Source: Polytrichum commune (lineage: Eukaryota > Streptophyta > Polytrichopsida > Polytrichales > Polytrichaceae). From it: a stretch of 64,000 nucleotides of DNA. The notes beneath the pieces are model-generated. The model had not been told where the DNA came from. It saw only the letters and a list, made by a program, of their open reading frames with translations, and searched no databases. Of the stretch, positions 38,229-50,607 are shown piece after piece (within the stretch, counting starts at the first letter, position 1; each line of letters starts with the position of its first letter). A program made the translations under genes and the position numbers. Where the stretch lies: the NCBI GenBank assembly GCA_950295325.1, contig OX485807.1, forward strand, positions 16,269,001-16,333,000. The letters run 5' to 3'.

Positions 38229-41200
38229 ATGAAGACGATTGATTTATGTGACGCCGCAATGTGGTCAGGCCAGAGCAAGGGCGACGATGACCTTGAGATT
38301 GTGCCTACCAAGGTGCAAAAGTTCAAAACCCAGAAATCGGCACAAGTGGAAGGGGTGGTGCAAGCGTTGAAGGCAGCGGGCACGAAGACGAAACCGAAAG
38401 GGGGTATCACATCCTGTGTGTTGCAACGGGAGACGGAGAATCTGAAGGATTTGTACACTCTTGGGAGGAAACTGGGGCAGGGCCAGTTCGGAATCACCTA
38501 CTTGTGCATCGAGAAGGCCACTGGCAATCAGTACGCGTGCAAGACGATCGCCAAGAAGAAGCTGGTGACACACGAGGACGTGGCCGATGTGCGGAGGGAG
38601 CTTCAGATCATGCACCATTTATCTGGTACTCCACTCTTCAAACCTCGTCGAATATGTGGGGAATATCCGGGAATATCACGTGAAATATTGTCAGTCCCAT
38701 ACAACACTCTTATGGAATAATGTTATGTGGAGATTCATTTTACAAAAATATAGGTATAGATTGGGTATGTTTCAAGCATATCTACCAAATATATGGAATA
38801 TCCCATAACCAGGGTATTATTATACTTGGATTTATGCATGCACTTTGGGACAATTCCAACCGCCGATATGACGTGCACCAGAGTTCGGGAAGTTTTTGAA
38901 GCCTTAGTGGCTAATTGCCGGTAGTTGCTACGAAGGGTCGGATTTTTTCCAATTTACATCGGCAAGAGCCGGTCTTTTGTAAAATCAATCGGCCAATTGC
39001 CTATATTTTCATATTTTCATTGGCCAATATCCGATTGAATGGAATTCATATCGGCACTAATTGTTTAAAAAATGTATGAAAAGTTACTAGAAATCATTTC
39101 TTAGTACAAAATCTTGAATAAGTGAAAAGAAAGGCATGTTCAAAACTTTAAATTTGAAGAGTTAATATCCTTGGCAGGAATTGAACCTAGCAATGCCTTC
39201 ACCGCTTAAAGGCCAAGGGTCCCCCAATTCTTCATAGAAGCAATTGGATTTGGTCATGGAAAGGTTGCATAATTCAAAAAGTTTAAGGTTTAGGGTACTT
39301 CCTCAAGTGCATCATCAGATGCCCCAGACAAATAGCGCTTTGGATTGCTATACAAATAGCGAAACTTAGCAACATCCTTCCAAAGATCTAGAGCACTTGT
39401 TAGTATTTGAAATTTGAATACTTCTTCCGGTTGAAATCCAGTAACTCACAAGAAGAATTAGCTACATTTCCAGGACATTTTCTGGCCCATCGGCTAATTG
39501 CTGGAGGATTGAAATTATAGTCGGATTACCATCCGATGGATGGAAATTTGGACCGGCCATGAGGGGAAATTCATCGGCTGATAATGAACTAGCCGTCGGT
39601 TTTCCCCGACCATTGACGTGCACTAGATTGCAGAACTACACAAATATGGTGGTTGGAGGACATGGAATACAAACGATAGAAGTTGTGGTTGTTGTCGTTT
39701 GATGTTTTTGTTCCCATGAGTGCACATCCCTTGATTGTTTTTGTTCGAGTGGTTTGTCCACATATACTTACGTGTCAGTTCCATGAAACTGCACATTACT
39801 TCAAAGCCTTGCTGAAGAAAAAATAAAACACCCGCTTATCGCACGTGCCACACCAAGATTTGATTTAGTGTGGCATTACAATTGGTGTGTTGTGTTAGAT
39901 TAGAGAGCTCTTTGTGACTTGTCATATAGCATCAAGTGTCATATGGCGTCCTCTCTAGTTGTCACCCAATGATTGCAAGACAATTAACGTAGATCATGAT
40001 GAATGGTGTGGGCCACACTAATTTATGACGTTTATTGTAGGTGACATTGACGAGCTCAAACTTCCTAACGTTATTTAATAAGTGGGGAGAGCACGTTCTC
40101 CCCATGTTCTCTTTCTTTGGGAATTTTCTTCGTTACATTCACTTTGATTCTAGATAAAAGTGCACAAACTTGCATATTTTAGCTTCATTTGTAGCTTGAA
40201 GTTGAAGTGAATGGGAGGGAAATAGTAGATTTTATTAAGGTATGTGTGCCTTCAATGAACAATTTAAGCTCTGAACCCACTTCTTATAGGTTATGAAATA
40301 CGCAATCACTCAGTGTGAGATCGTGCCTGTAGCCATTTTTCTCATAATATTTGGAGCTTATATATATATATATATGTCATTGTCAAAGGAAAAATTCTCT
40401 TTCTTATTGAATGATCATATAAGTCTCCCCCCAATATTATGTCTACTAATAAGCCTAGAATGCTAAATGTACATAGTCCAAATTCTTTAAACACATGTTT
40501 TTTTGGTGTGCACTCTTAGATCCACACCTAACCACACACCACTCAAATATAGGTGTTTGTTGAAAATGCGAAACTGAATTAGGTATGCTTACCTTAAGTG
40601 GAGAGAGAATGTCTTCTCTTCTTGAGATAATCTTAATTGATTGCATTTTGATTCTACAATAGAAATGCACCAGACAAAAAAAATCTATCAATTTTAGCCT
40701 AACTTTGAAGTGGATGGCATAGTAAAGTAGGTCTTGTTAAGGTATGTGGATGTAAATCAAGGCATTTTTAGCTTTGCACCCACTCCTCCTAGAACAGTAT
40801 ATAAACATGCAATCGGAATGCAATCTTCATTGTGATCTTTGAAACTTGTGGCATGCGTTTGGTGGGCCAATAGTAAAAGATATCAAGCCCTTACTTGCAT
40901 GTGCCTACGATGGTGGAGCTTTGGTCCCTCCTCCATTGGGGTTTGATGTTCAAGTTCATGGCCAAACATCTATCTATCTATCTATCTTACTTCGTGTGTG
41001 TGTTTCCACGATACAACCACAACATTTATCTATCAAGTCTTATGAGCTTGAAATGAGTTGTATATGTGCAAGTGGAGTTGACACAATCAAATGATCTGGA
41101 GAGTAAGGTAGATGGTGCTCAAACCAACACCTCACCCGAAACCAACACCCAAAAATCTTGTCCAAGATCTAAACTCACGACCTAAGAATGCGAGCAAGAT

Positions 41201-44200
41201 TTCAGGACGTTGGTTTTGCCCCACAAGAATGTCCACGATCACCTCATGCCCGATCACACCAAACTTTCCATCCTATTCCAACCGTGGAATTGTTAGGCAT
41301 CATGTTCAAAAAGAGATGTTGGCCCACCACTTTTCACACTATTACAAATCGGAGATGGCGACAGATGGTGTCTGAACCGGCCGGTGTGATCAGCCCCTCA
41401 ATCAACGTCAAGCTCCCGTGTTGGTTCCCGTGTTGCCAATACATACTTCAAACACTCATAACATCCGCATACGGGATTCAAATAAAACACAGTAAAGTTG
41501 GGTAATTTGACCTATGGTACCTATATCTTAAAAAAACTCATATAATCAGGTCTTTAACGCAATCCCATGCTTCTGAAAGGAATATTCATTTCGTATACAA
41601 AAATCACATTCTTTGTTGGAAGGGCTCCAAGAAGTTCCTACGTTACAACAAATTATATCAGTCGAGATTGGACTCAAATGCATTATAAGTGATTACAACA
41701 ATCAGGGCCATATAAATACGGGAGTTGCATACCCGGGCAGGCCACCTACCGATACAACCTTCAAACACTCACAACATCCGCATACGGCATCCAAACGACA
41801 CACAATTTAGTGCGTCGGAATCCAAGAAGTTCCTACATTACAACAAATTATATCAGGCGAGATTGGACTCAAATGCATTATAAGTGATTACAATCAGGGC
41901 CTTATAAATACGGGAGTTGCATACCCGAGCAGGCCACCTACCGATACAGCCTTCAAACACTCACAACATCCGCATACGGCATCCAAACGACACACAATTT
42001 AGTGCGTCGGAACCCCCTCCTCAATCGCTCGCTCATGATCCTCCTCCACCGCGCTCGCTCGCTTCCTTCCTTCCTCCCTTCCTCCCTTCCTCCCTCCCTC
42101 ACTCGCCACCCCTCTCCCTCTTCCTCTCGCAGGCTACCCGAGCATCGTGACCATCAAGGGCGCGTACGAGGATGCGCTCGCGGTGCACCTGGTGATGGAG
42201 CTGTGCGCGGGCGGCGAGCTGTTCACGCGCATCACGAAGAAGGGCCACTACAGTGAGGCGGCGGCGGCGGAGGCGACGCGCACGATCGTGGGCGTCGTCG
42301 AGGTGTGCCACTCGATGGGCGTGATCCACCGCGACCTGAAGCCCGAGAACTTCCTGCTGCTCGACGACTCCGACGCGGCGCCGCTCAAGGCGACCGACTT
42401 CGGGCTGTCGGCGTTCCACCGGCCGGGCGACGTGTGCCGGGAGGTCGTGGGCAGCCCCTACTACGTCGCGCCCGAGGTGCTGCGCAGGCGCTACGGCCTC
42501 GAGGCCGACGTGTGGAGCGTGGGCGTCATCGTGTACATCCTGCTGTCGGGGCTGCCCCCGTTCTGGGCCGAGACCGAGAACGGGATCTTCCTGGAGATCG
42601 TGAAGGGGAAGCTCGACTTCGAGTCCGAGCCGTGGCCCAGCATCTCGCCCCAGGCCAAGGACTTGATACAGAGGATCCTCACCGCCAACGTCAAGAAACG
42701 GCTCACTGCTCGTGAGGTGCGCCCCGTGTGGTCGTTGGTTTCAGTGATGGGGGAGATTTTTGGGCATAACTGGTTGAGATCCTGGTGTGTCCGGCAAGTC
42801 CGACCGGTTACATGTTGACATCCTCCGGGTTTCCTATATGAAATTGGGGTATATTCTTCCATAGATTCTTCTAGAATGATTCCTCGGTAATTCTCCTGCA
42901 GTCTTCAACTTCAACCGGTTATTCCTCAAACTCAACCGGTTCGTCTGTAACTAACTGCCAGTTCTCCCCAATCATAGGTTGGTTTCCAATTGGGTCAAAG
43001 ATCCTAGTGTTTCGTTCCCGAGTTCTACCGGTTACACGCGTCAGCGTCTTTCGGTTGTTTCTTTGTTTTATGATTTGAGGTGTGTTCTATAGATATATTC
43101 CCCTAAAAACGATGGGTATTGTTTCCTCTGAAGTCTTGAACTTCAACCGGTTGTTTCTCCAACTCAACTGGTTCATCTGTGACCAGCGGTGGGTTCCCCC
43201 CCCCCCCCCGCATTCACTAGTGGAAAACATTGCGAAAAAGAAAATTGCAATCGTTTTTCCATTGTGGTTCTTTTGACCGACCTGCTCTGCAGTCGCTAAA
43301 CGATTACAAATTTGTTTTTTTGGTTTACCAACTGGAATTTCAGGAAGTTGGGGCTTGTAATATACTGTGAGAGAGGTCTTGAAAATACCTTTCCAATGGT
43401 GTATTACACACCCAATAAATTTTAAAATTACAGTTGCAAAGTAAAATAGAAAAAATTATAGTCGTTTAGTGATTGCAGAGCAGGGTGGTCAAAAAAATCG
43501 CAATGGGAAAACAACTGCAATTTTTTTTGCATAGTTTTATACTAGTGATTGAAGTGGCTATTACATGACTCCACGTCACCGTAGCTGACTAGATCAAAAT
43601 CCATTTGGAGCTCTGATCTCATCCTTTAGTGACGAATTTAGCATGATGTTGGCAAGGGTGGTTCAAACCCAAGCCCTTCACCCGGATCTCATGGGAGCTA
43701 TGAGGTAAAGTTGCCTTAGGTTGATGATGGTGTTGGCAAACTCAACAAAACTTTCATGCTCATGAGCTTTGCATTAATAACTTGCACCACCCACCCACCC
43801 ACTCACTCACTCACTCTTTTCGACGCGATCACGGCGGTTACATTGTAGGTGTTGAACCACCCGTGGGTGCGTGACAAGGGAGTGGCGCCCGACAAGCCCA
43901 TCGACTCGGCCGTGCAGACGCGGCTGAAGCAGTTCTCGGCGATGAACAACATGAAGAAGCTGGCGATCCGGGTGATCGCGCAGTCGATGTCGGAGGAGGA
44001 GATCGCGGGGCTGCGCGAGATGTTCAAGATGATGGACGCGGACGGCAGCGGCGCCATCACGTTCGAGGAGCTGAAGGAGGGGCTCCACCGCGTGGGCTCC
44101 AACATGCGCGAGGCGGACATGCGCGACCTCATGGACGCCGCCGACGTCGACAAGAGCGGCACGATCGACTACAGCGAGTTCCTGGCCGCCACGATGCACA

Positions 44201-46174
44201 TGAACAAGGTAATCAATCTCATGCCCGTAGTTCTCTTCTCTAGCAGCTTGGGCATCTTTTTGCTTAATAATTAATCAAAGTGCATAAGTAATGTCCCCTC
44301 CCCACCTAACTTTACCAAATAACCAAAGTTTTTTCTAAAACCCGGGTAAAGCTCCCTCGGTTATAGGGGAGGCATCCGGCTATCCCAATGCACCTACAAG
44401 AATTTGCTTCGGAGTAGTGATCGGGGAGATTTTTGGACATAATCGGTTGAGATCCTGGTGTTTGCAAGTCCAACCGGTTACATGTTGACATCCTCCGGTT
44501 TTCCTTTATTAAATTGGGGTATATTCTATAAATTCCTCTAAAATGATCGGTAATTTTCCTGCAGTCTTGAACTTCAACCGGTTATTTCTCAAGCTCAACT
44601 GGTTCATCTGTAACTAACTGCCGGTTCTCCCCGATCATTGCTCCGGAGATTTTTGAGTAGGTTTTAGTTAAGTAGCTTTTACACATGTTCATGGTTTTAT
44701 CTACCAAGCAATGAATGTTGGATAGTTTTTGTCCCATCCCCAAATCCCTTACTACTCGTCTATCTTACCATCGGTTTTTGTTAATGGAGCTCCTCATGCC
44801 CTCATAGCTAAGACTAAAAAGCAACCAATCACAAGGGCGGGAGGCGAAACTTTTAAAAGTCCTATATTCTTGTCTCATGTCTAGGTACCGATGGGAGGGT
44901 CGGTGCTTGGGGCTTAAAACCTCCACTTTTAAGCCATGCCACATCATTTGCCAACTAGGCTCGGCACTAAATAATGTCAATGGTGTGGAGGCCGTGTTTT
45001 CAAAACCAACTTTTAGGCTTCGCTAAAGTCAGGTGGGGAGGGGGCATAAGTTAGGCAACCCAAAAACTAATATTCCAAAATTGGGTAGATTCAAAAAGTA
45101 ATTTAAAATAAGTTAGACATTCATCCAAGTCATTTCAATAATTCATGGATGGCTTTCCTAATTTCATCTATGGTAGCTACGATTAATCTAAACGCTTCTC
45201 TTAACCAACATTCCTTACCCTAAAGTTTGTCTTTTACTTGTATGTCACTTGTTGAAGTTATTTGATGCTACTTTGTTGGATTCCAGTGAATATCATTTGC
45301 ATTATTGTGATTCTAAACACTCAATGGAAATTAATTTCTCAAAAATTTGGCACCGTCAAACTTAGTTATCTTCTGCCCAAACTGCTAGAGAACTACAATA
45401 TTTATATTAAAGTAATTTGGACCAAGGTTTAGTCTAGGATCGTAATCTATTGAATCGACTCCATAAACCCATTTCAAAGTCACATATGAGCTTGTCGCTA
45501 TGATCAAGGTGAAGTCTCTCTCTCTCACTCGCTCGCTCGCTCGCTCGTTTAGTGGGATCCTTAAATAAAATATGTGAAGATGATCACGATGATATCAAAC
45601 ACGACGATCCTCATTATTCATCGGTCGATTATACAGATGCTTAATTGAAAGAGTAGTACTTTGGTACTTTTCATCATTTTTTATCAGTATCATCTCATTC
45701 GAATTATCATCGTTGAGGAGTCACATGTCTCCCGTTAAAAAAAGTTGATGTATCGAGAGCGTACCAACAGGTCCGCCCATAGAATCGATCGATCGAGGCA
45801 ATCAACCAAACCAAAAAGCCTCGATCGCTTTTGCAAAGCACGTCAATTTCATAGACTTGAAGACGTACACACACTGCACTTGCCATGGATGGCAGGTGGA
45901 GCGCGAGGAGAACCTGGTGGCCGCGTTCCGCTACCTCGACAAGGACAACAGCGGGTACCTGACCACGGAGGAGCTGCAAAGCGCGTGCGAGGAGTTCAAC
46001 ATGGGCGACGTGAAGATGGAGGAGCTCATGCGTGACGTCGACCAAGACAACGACGGGCGCATCGACTACCACGAGTTTGTGACAATGATGCGCAAGGGCG
46101 ACACCGCCGGGGGTGTCGCGCCTCGCAAGACGAAGGCTGTCGAAGCCACCTTCAACTTCGCCGACGCCATGAAG
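38229..46174 (+). CDS. CPK: Calcium-dependent protein kinase (CDPK), four core exons
   Basis: Exons 38229-38625, 42133-42716, 43849-44208 and 45896-46174 join in frame (phases 1, 0, 0) into 540 residues. The protein is a Ser/Thr kinase activated by Ca2+ through its own calmodulin-like domain. An N-terminal variable region (1-75) is followed by the kinase: glycine loop GQGQFG (83-88), Lys105, HRD 198-200, DFG 221-223, APE 245-247. An autoinhibitory junction (about 336-370) precedes four complete EF-hands whose loops start at 390, 426, 462 and 496, each with Asp at position 1 and Glu at 12. There is no Gly2, so no N-myristoylation. Exons 2-4 have nearly all G/C third positions; exon 1 is less extreme. 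The frame runs past 46174 to a stop at 46229-46231 if the intron is retained; otherwise see the candidate exons to 47606. Confidence 0.93.
38640..38727. mobile_element. Degenerate MITE, family A, right part
   Basis: GAAATATTGTCAGTCCCATA and the end AATAATGTTATG match the right arm of the copies at 743-909 and 10277-10444. It starts about 15 bases after the splice donor of CDPK exon 1. Confidence 0.55.
39170..39235 (-). mobile_element. tRNA-like fragment (SINE head or decayed tRNA) in CDPK intron 1
   Basis: On the minus strand there is TTGGCCTTTAAGCGGTGAAGG, a box-A-like block, and about 14 bases on GCTAGGTTCAATTCCTGCC, a box-B-like block. The distance is shorter than in a normal tRNA, and I find no acceptor stem, so a functional tRNA is unlikely. 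Confidence 0.4.
41626..42012. repeat. Tandem duplication of ~195 bp just before CDPK exon 2
   Basis: Copy 1 (41626-41820) and copy 2 (41821-42012) both run from TCCAAGAAGTTCCTAC to TTTAGTGCGTCGGAA and differ at only a few bases plus a 3-base gap. High identity means a recent event. The second copy ends about 120 bases before the splice acceptor and is followed by a CTTCC-rich pyrimidine tract. Confidence 0.9.
42748..43200 (+). repeat. Two adjacent copies of repeat family D in CDPK intron 2
   Basis: 42748-42976 is bounded by GGGGAGATTTTTGGGC and AGTTCTCCCCAATCA, which pair as terminal inverted repeats. A second, more diverged copy at about 42985-43200 repeats CCTAGTGTTT, ACCGGTTACA, GTCTTGAACTTCAACCGGTT and ends at a C-run. 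Copies elsewhere: 44419-44639, 23836-24040 and 2305-2400. Confidence 0.7.
43215..43547. mobile_element. CACTA-type (En/Spm) MITE in CDPK intron 2
   Basis: The element begins CACTAGTGGAAAAC and ends GTTTTATACTAGTG, with ~90-bp terminal inverted repeats and ATT on both sides (43212-43214 and 43548-43550). CACTA termini with a 3-bp duplication define the CACTA superfamily. The 333-bp body is non-coding. Its centre, with GGTCTTGAAAATACCTTTCC, also occurs inside the element at 20525-21717. Confidence 0.9.
44419..44639 (+). repeat. Repeat family D (MITE-like) in CDPK intron 3
   Basis: It starts TGATCGGGGAGATTTTTGG and ends GGTTCTCCCCGATCA, an inverted pair. The interior carries ACCGGTTACATGTTGACATC and CAGTCTTGAACTTCAACCGG. 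This is the best-preserved copy and the best guide to family ends. I could not define a target duplication. Confidence 0.7.
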
Positions 46175-46376
46175 GTGAGATCGTTTGATTCCCCCGTCGC
46201 TTTGCATCCAAGTTATATGGTGGTAACATGAAAAACGTCTCCTAATTTGCCGATTGAAAGAAGGTTAAAGAGATGGCGTCGATGTTGTTAATTTGGCGTG
46301 GATTATGTATGGTGTTGTTTGATCTTCAATTTTCTATAAGCCTATTGTAACTAAAGAATTTTGCCTTTTTGCAAAG

Positions 46377-47606
46377 GTGAACACTTTTGAGCAAATACGG
46401 GTAAGCCGCCTTGTCGATAACTTGCACTATAATCTCTTTAATATATTGTCAATTGACAAATCAAGGATTTTTTTTGTTTTTTTTGTTTTTTTTTGTTGTT
46501 GTTGCACTTGGCTTCATAGCATTTGATTTATAACAAAAGTTTGATGGCATGTTTGTCCCTTCATTTCTAACCAAAATTGCTCGTTATCCATTGATGAAGT
46601 CACGTTATAGAGAGCCTCATTTTAGAGCCCTTTGATAGATAAGTGTTTTTTGTATCTATCGGGCCGAAGCTCCCAGGAAAACCCTCTATAACATAATCAT
46701 CAATGGGTGAGGAGCAATTTTGGTTATTGACGAAGACACAATCGGGGACAATCATGCCGTCAAACCCCCATCCAATCTTTAGAAAGCTACAAAAGTTGAT
46801 GATAGCGAGATTTTTTGGGCAATCATGTGGCCTTGTTCTTATTTATCTTTCAACAAGCAGCTAGTCAAAAGAGTGCTTTGCCCTAGCATTATATATCTTG
46901 CGCACATGACCAATTTTGGTCCCGGGGAGGGCACTCCATTATCAAGTTGAAAACCATGTGCGAAAGAAGTTTGCTACCCCTATATTATATGCCATAGATA
47001 ATTTTAAAAATTATGATATTTTTTCTATATATACATATCCATTGATAATATTTTTTGTATATTTTTTGAAATTTTTAGTCATCTCCATTTTTTCTAGTAA
47101 TTTTTTTACTTTAATTTTGCGTCATTCTAGTTAGAAACAGTATATTTTCTAGAAAAAACAAATTATCAAATTTGGTTATCAATTTTTACTATGTCAATCA
47201 ACTTGACATGGAGTGCCCTCCCCGGGATTTTGGTTGATTGTTTGACCAAGACCAAATTTTGACTCATTTTAAAGACCACTTTACATTAACAATCACTTGC
47301 AGTTAGACTCCACTCGAGAAGTGAGTTACTAACACCATATGTGGCCGATTCTAGTTGGTTGTCAAAGTTTGGCTTTTTTTAAAGACCACCCTAGGTCTCT
47401 TCCCACATGACAGAGCCAATAAATCATAACAAATTCCAAAGTGTGACTCAATCCGAATAAATAACTTGATGTAAATTAGTGTTGTAACAACGCATTTGCA
47501 GATGCAAGAAAGAGCACCCACAAAGAAGGCACTTGGAAGAGTGGTGCCTCCGAAAGAAAGCAAACCGTTGCCCCCAGCCAACTTAGAGTGGTTGCCGGAT
47601 ATTTGA
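46377..47606 (+). CDS. Candidate C-terminal CDPK exons (46377-46400 and 47502-47606)
   Basis: After the donor at 46175, a 24-base mini-exon (acceptor GCAAAG, donor GTAAGC; residues VNTFEQIR) and an exon at 47502-47606 (acceptor ATTTGCAG) both keep phase 0 and end at a stop, adding 42 residues ending LEWLPDI. The last exon is lysine- and proline-rich and lacks the strong G/C third-position bias of the core. The agreement of splice sites and phase is suggestive, but I know no CDPK tail like this. The alternative is retention of the intron and a stop at 46231. Confidence 0.35.
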
Positions 47607-47609
47607 TTT

Positions 47610-48100
47610 TACTATAAACTTCTTTCAAATGACGCGTCATTTTGTAACAATATCTAGTACTTGCACCCTTTATGTTTAACTATGTTTGAGGGAGGCCAAG
47701 ATTATGAGAAACTCTCAAATCACTTGTAAATTACTTAGGAGTTGAGGATGCAAACCTTTCATGTGGACCTTTCAATTCACAAATTCTTGTAATTGGAAAA
47801 ATGAGGGATAAAGTGTATGACTAATCGACCTGGTTGCCTTGCTATGATTGGGTTGATCATCCATCGATCATAATAACTTCAAACTCGATATAACGAAGGA
47901 GGATGGATGTCCTCCATGTGAACACTCTTGATCAAGAGTTTATGAGGATTTGTCAATGATCAATGTCCACTTATATTTTGTATCTTTTATATACTTATAT
48001 AGGGTCTTGGGTCATCCCGCCATATAGTCCACTGACTTTTTGGATGTTGAAACAATGATAGTGTGATTGCAAGTGTGGTCATTCTACAATTTTTCAAAAT
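47610..48100. other. Gene-free DNA downstream of the CDPK
   Basis: No gene is visible. If the last candidate exon is real, the 3' untranslated region and polyadenylation site lie at its left edge. Confidence 0.4.
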
Positions 48101-48997
48101 GTATAGTAAAATTAACATTAATCAATGAGAGTTTACAATGTTGGCTTTTCACTCCCCTCACAACCTTCCATTTCTAACCTTTTGGCATCCATATACACTT
48201 CGCTTGATCCATACACACGAATTATAGACGAGAGAACAAGAAACAAGAAAAGACAAATGGGGAGCAACAACCTCACACACGAGCAATTCTCTTGCACATG
48301 GATCATCCCAACTAGGAATACAATAAAATGAGTCAACGACGACACATCCTCAACACCCACAATCTAACATGCGACCATAACTTTTCACTTGTAAACAATT
48401 TTCTTTGCAAACAATACAAAATAACAGAACAGATGAATACACAAACAACAATAACTTATTATAATCATTAGACACAAGATTTGTATGCCCACCCATCAAA
48501 GCATCCCAACTCACCCTCATTATCCAAGAATGCAACCCCGACAAAGACATACAAGCCACACAACTAATCATACAAATACAACTCCAAAACACTCTAATCC
48601 CTGATTACACCAAAACCTACATAACTACCATGACAAAAAAAAAAAGAGGCTAATATGACTTTGGGATCAACACTCATACAACATATGCACCCACCACCCC
48701 AAACTTTTGAAACCAAACTAGTATGGTTCTCGAATAGATACACCACCATACTACCAAAGAAAAAATAAAAATAAAAATCCAAACACACCCTTCCCATAAA
48801 CCAATGCCATAGTATCCACCCCACAATAATCAATCCCATCATCAAATCGTTTTAACTCACACATTCATACTTTTCCCCAACCCTCACATGGCCAACCCCC
48901 CTCAAGGGATACACCTCACCCCACCAAAAAGACATAATATTCAACTCACAAGGCAAGGCAATATCCTCACAATGGAATGGTGCAAGATACATACAAA
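48101..48997. other. C/A-rich flank left of the retrotransposon
   Basis: G is strikingly rare on this strand while C and A are abundant (words such as CCAACCCTCACATGG, ACCACCCC, CAACACCCAC). The same skew returns at 54132-55540 on the other side of the insertion, so it was one block of about 2.3 kb before insertion. No intact gene is readable on either strand. A decayed element depleted of C on the minus strand is one reading. Confidence 0.5.
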
Positions 48998-49027
48998 CAG
49001 CTCACGTTCCCTATTGGTGGGTGAACA
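48998..49027 (-). repeat. 28S rRNA fragment (30 bp) at the 3' end of the retrotransposon
   Basis: An identical 30-base block lies at 54099-54128 on the element's other side. On the minus strand it runs TGTTCACCCACCAATAGGG to GTGAGCTG, which I recognise as the 28S rRNA segment around the A-loop. Beyond it, at 48997 and lower, the sequence is not ribosomal. Confidence 0.85.
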
Positions 49028-49911
49028 TAGTCGGGGTTCGGGGGGTGGTCGTGCGGAGGGTAGGTATCTTAGGTTAATTCTCCCTTTTGCCGTATCCATC
49101 CCCGAATCTACACTAATGCCCTTTAGTGTTGGGGGGGTTCTCGTCTCTCGGGCCTCCTTGGACGGCTTACCGGGGCCTCGTTGGGTTATTTCCTAACGAG
49201 TTAGTCCTAGTGTTATCTTTCACTAGGTTTTAGAACGGGCTTTGTTCTAAGGGCAAATATTCGGTTGTCCTCTTTATTTATGTATAAATTGAGACTTTTT
49301 ACACATCTCCCGGTAGGTGGTTGGTGCCGTCCTTGGTTCGGGACGGTCCTCACCTCCGCCGAGACGGGTCGTGGACCCCGACCTAGTCTTAACTTTATAA
49401 AATGATTGACTAAGGCCCGGAGGCGGATTTGAGAACCTAAGCTGATCTAGACCTAGTTATATGGGTGGCTGGACGGATGGCCTTATTGCCTATCCGTCCG
49501 TCCTCCCGAACTCTTAGAGTAAGCATTACTCTAAGCCGTAAAAGACATGCCTTTTACGACTACTTTATTACTCTAAGATATTTGGATTTACGGCGGTGCT
49601 CTTTGCGCCCATCTAGCGGCGTTATTTAGCACTTTGTAGTAATATTTGTCGATTTGTGTTCGGTTCGGCATTTGAGGTTGTTCCGCTGTCGCTTCTCGTG
49701 ATTGGACCTCCCATTCTTCACGTTGCCGTAGATTCTCGCAATATTTAAAATACTCCCTTCTAAGCCATCGGCAATGTGGGACCCACGTTCCCGCCGCTTC
49801 ATTCGGGAAATTTCAACGTCGATTGTGGAGCTGATCGCGTACTATCCACAACTTGTGGTTGTAATTGCCTATCACCTGGATGATCTGATGGATCACCCAT
49901 GACGTTTGCGC
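49028..49911 (-). other. 3' untranslated region of the R2-like element
   Basis: About 880 bases with no protein signal and no A-tail at the junction with 28S sequence. It contains several foldbacks, for example CGTAAAAGACATGCCTTTTACG near 49537-49558. In R2 elements the structured 3' region is what the protein binds to start reverse transcription; the same role is inferred here. Confidence 0.6.
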
Positions 49912-50607
49912 TTAAGGTTGGAGTTCGCGCAGGACTTGTTTAATCGAGGCCGGTATGGTTCCCATTACTCCAACTATCATCGCGCGGAACCGCACATCAC
50001 TATGCGGGAACCTACGGCAAAATACATCGACTAGCTTGTTGTACTTATCCGTTTTTTGCCGTTTAGCCAACGCGATTGCGTTGTCCATTGTAACCGAGAT
50101 CTCCCATATCTCGATTTGATGGTTTCGTCGAATCATCTGCCCGTCGTCGCCTCGCCTCGCCGGGGGCTGATATTGAAATATCAGGTCGGGCCTTCGACTT
50201 GTGATTTGGGCATCATTCAAGATGTCCGGGAATATTAGGGCATTTTCTGCCGGAATGCCCCACGTATTTTCGGCCATCCAAATTTGGAACGAGTCGAGCC
50301 TCCCGAGTTTATCTTTCTCCGCTCGTAATTTTATCCAACAGTACAATTCGCACACTACCTTGTCGTGGCGTTTGGTGCGGATTGCCTCATATAACGGATA
50401 TCTACACCTGCAAAATAAGTGTTTGACCGTTTCTCTCTTCCGTTCCCGGCAGTTGTCACAGAAAATTTCACCGCGTCTCATCCAGGTTGTTACTACCAGT
50501 AGTACATTGAATGCCGCGGCGATCATCGTTTTGTATTCAGGCATGCTTAGGCTCGCGGTCCGGATCCATTTTCGACTTCCCGCGGCGTGGGCCCCACTAT
50601 GCGCAAA
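49912..50607 (-). pseudogene. R2-like ORF, C-terminal part: CCHC knuckle and restriction-like endonuclease
   Basis: This is in the same frame as the preceding segment, separated only by a TAG at 50608-50610. A CDNC…H…C knuckle (C-x2-C-x9-H-x4-C, followed by basic residues) precedes RPDLIF, EIWEISV and a K-x2-KY motif, the order seen in the PD-(D/E)xK endonuclease of the R2 clade, which nicks the target for primed reverse transcription. Catalytic-type residues look intact. The frame ends at a proper stop at 49912. Confidence 0.82.

Noticed and set aside
39170-39235. tRNA gene
   Set aside because: Pol III-like boxes are present but too close together, and no acceptor stem forms.
42305-42715. 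136-codon arginine/alanine-rich frame
   Set aside because: Out-of-frame reading of the very G/C-rich CDPK kinase exon.
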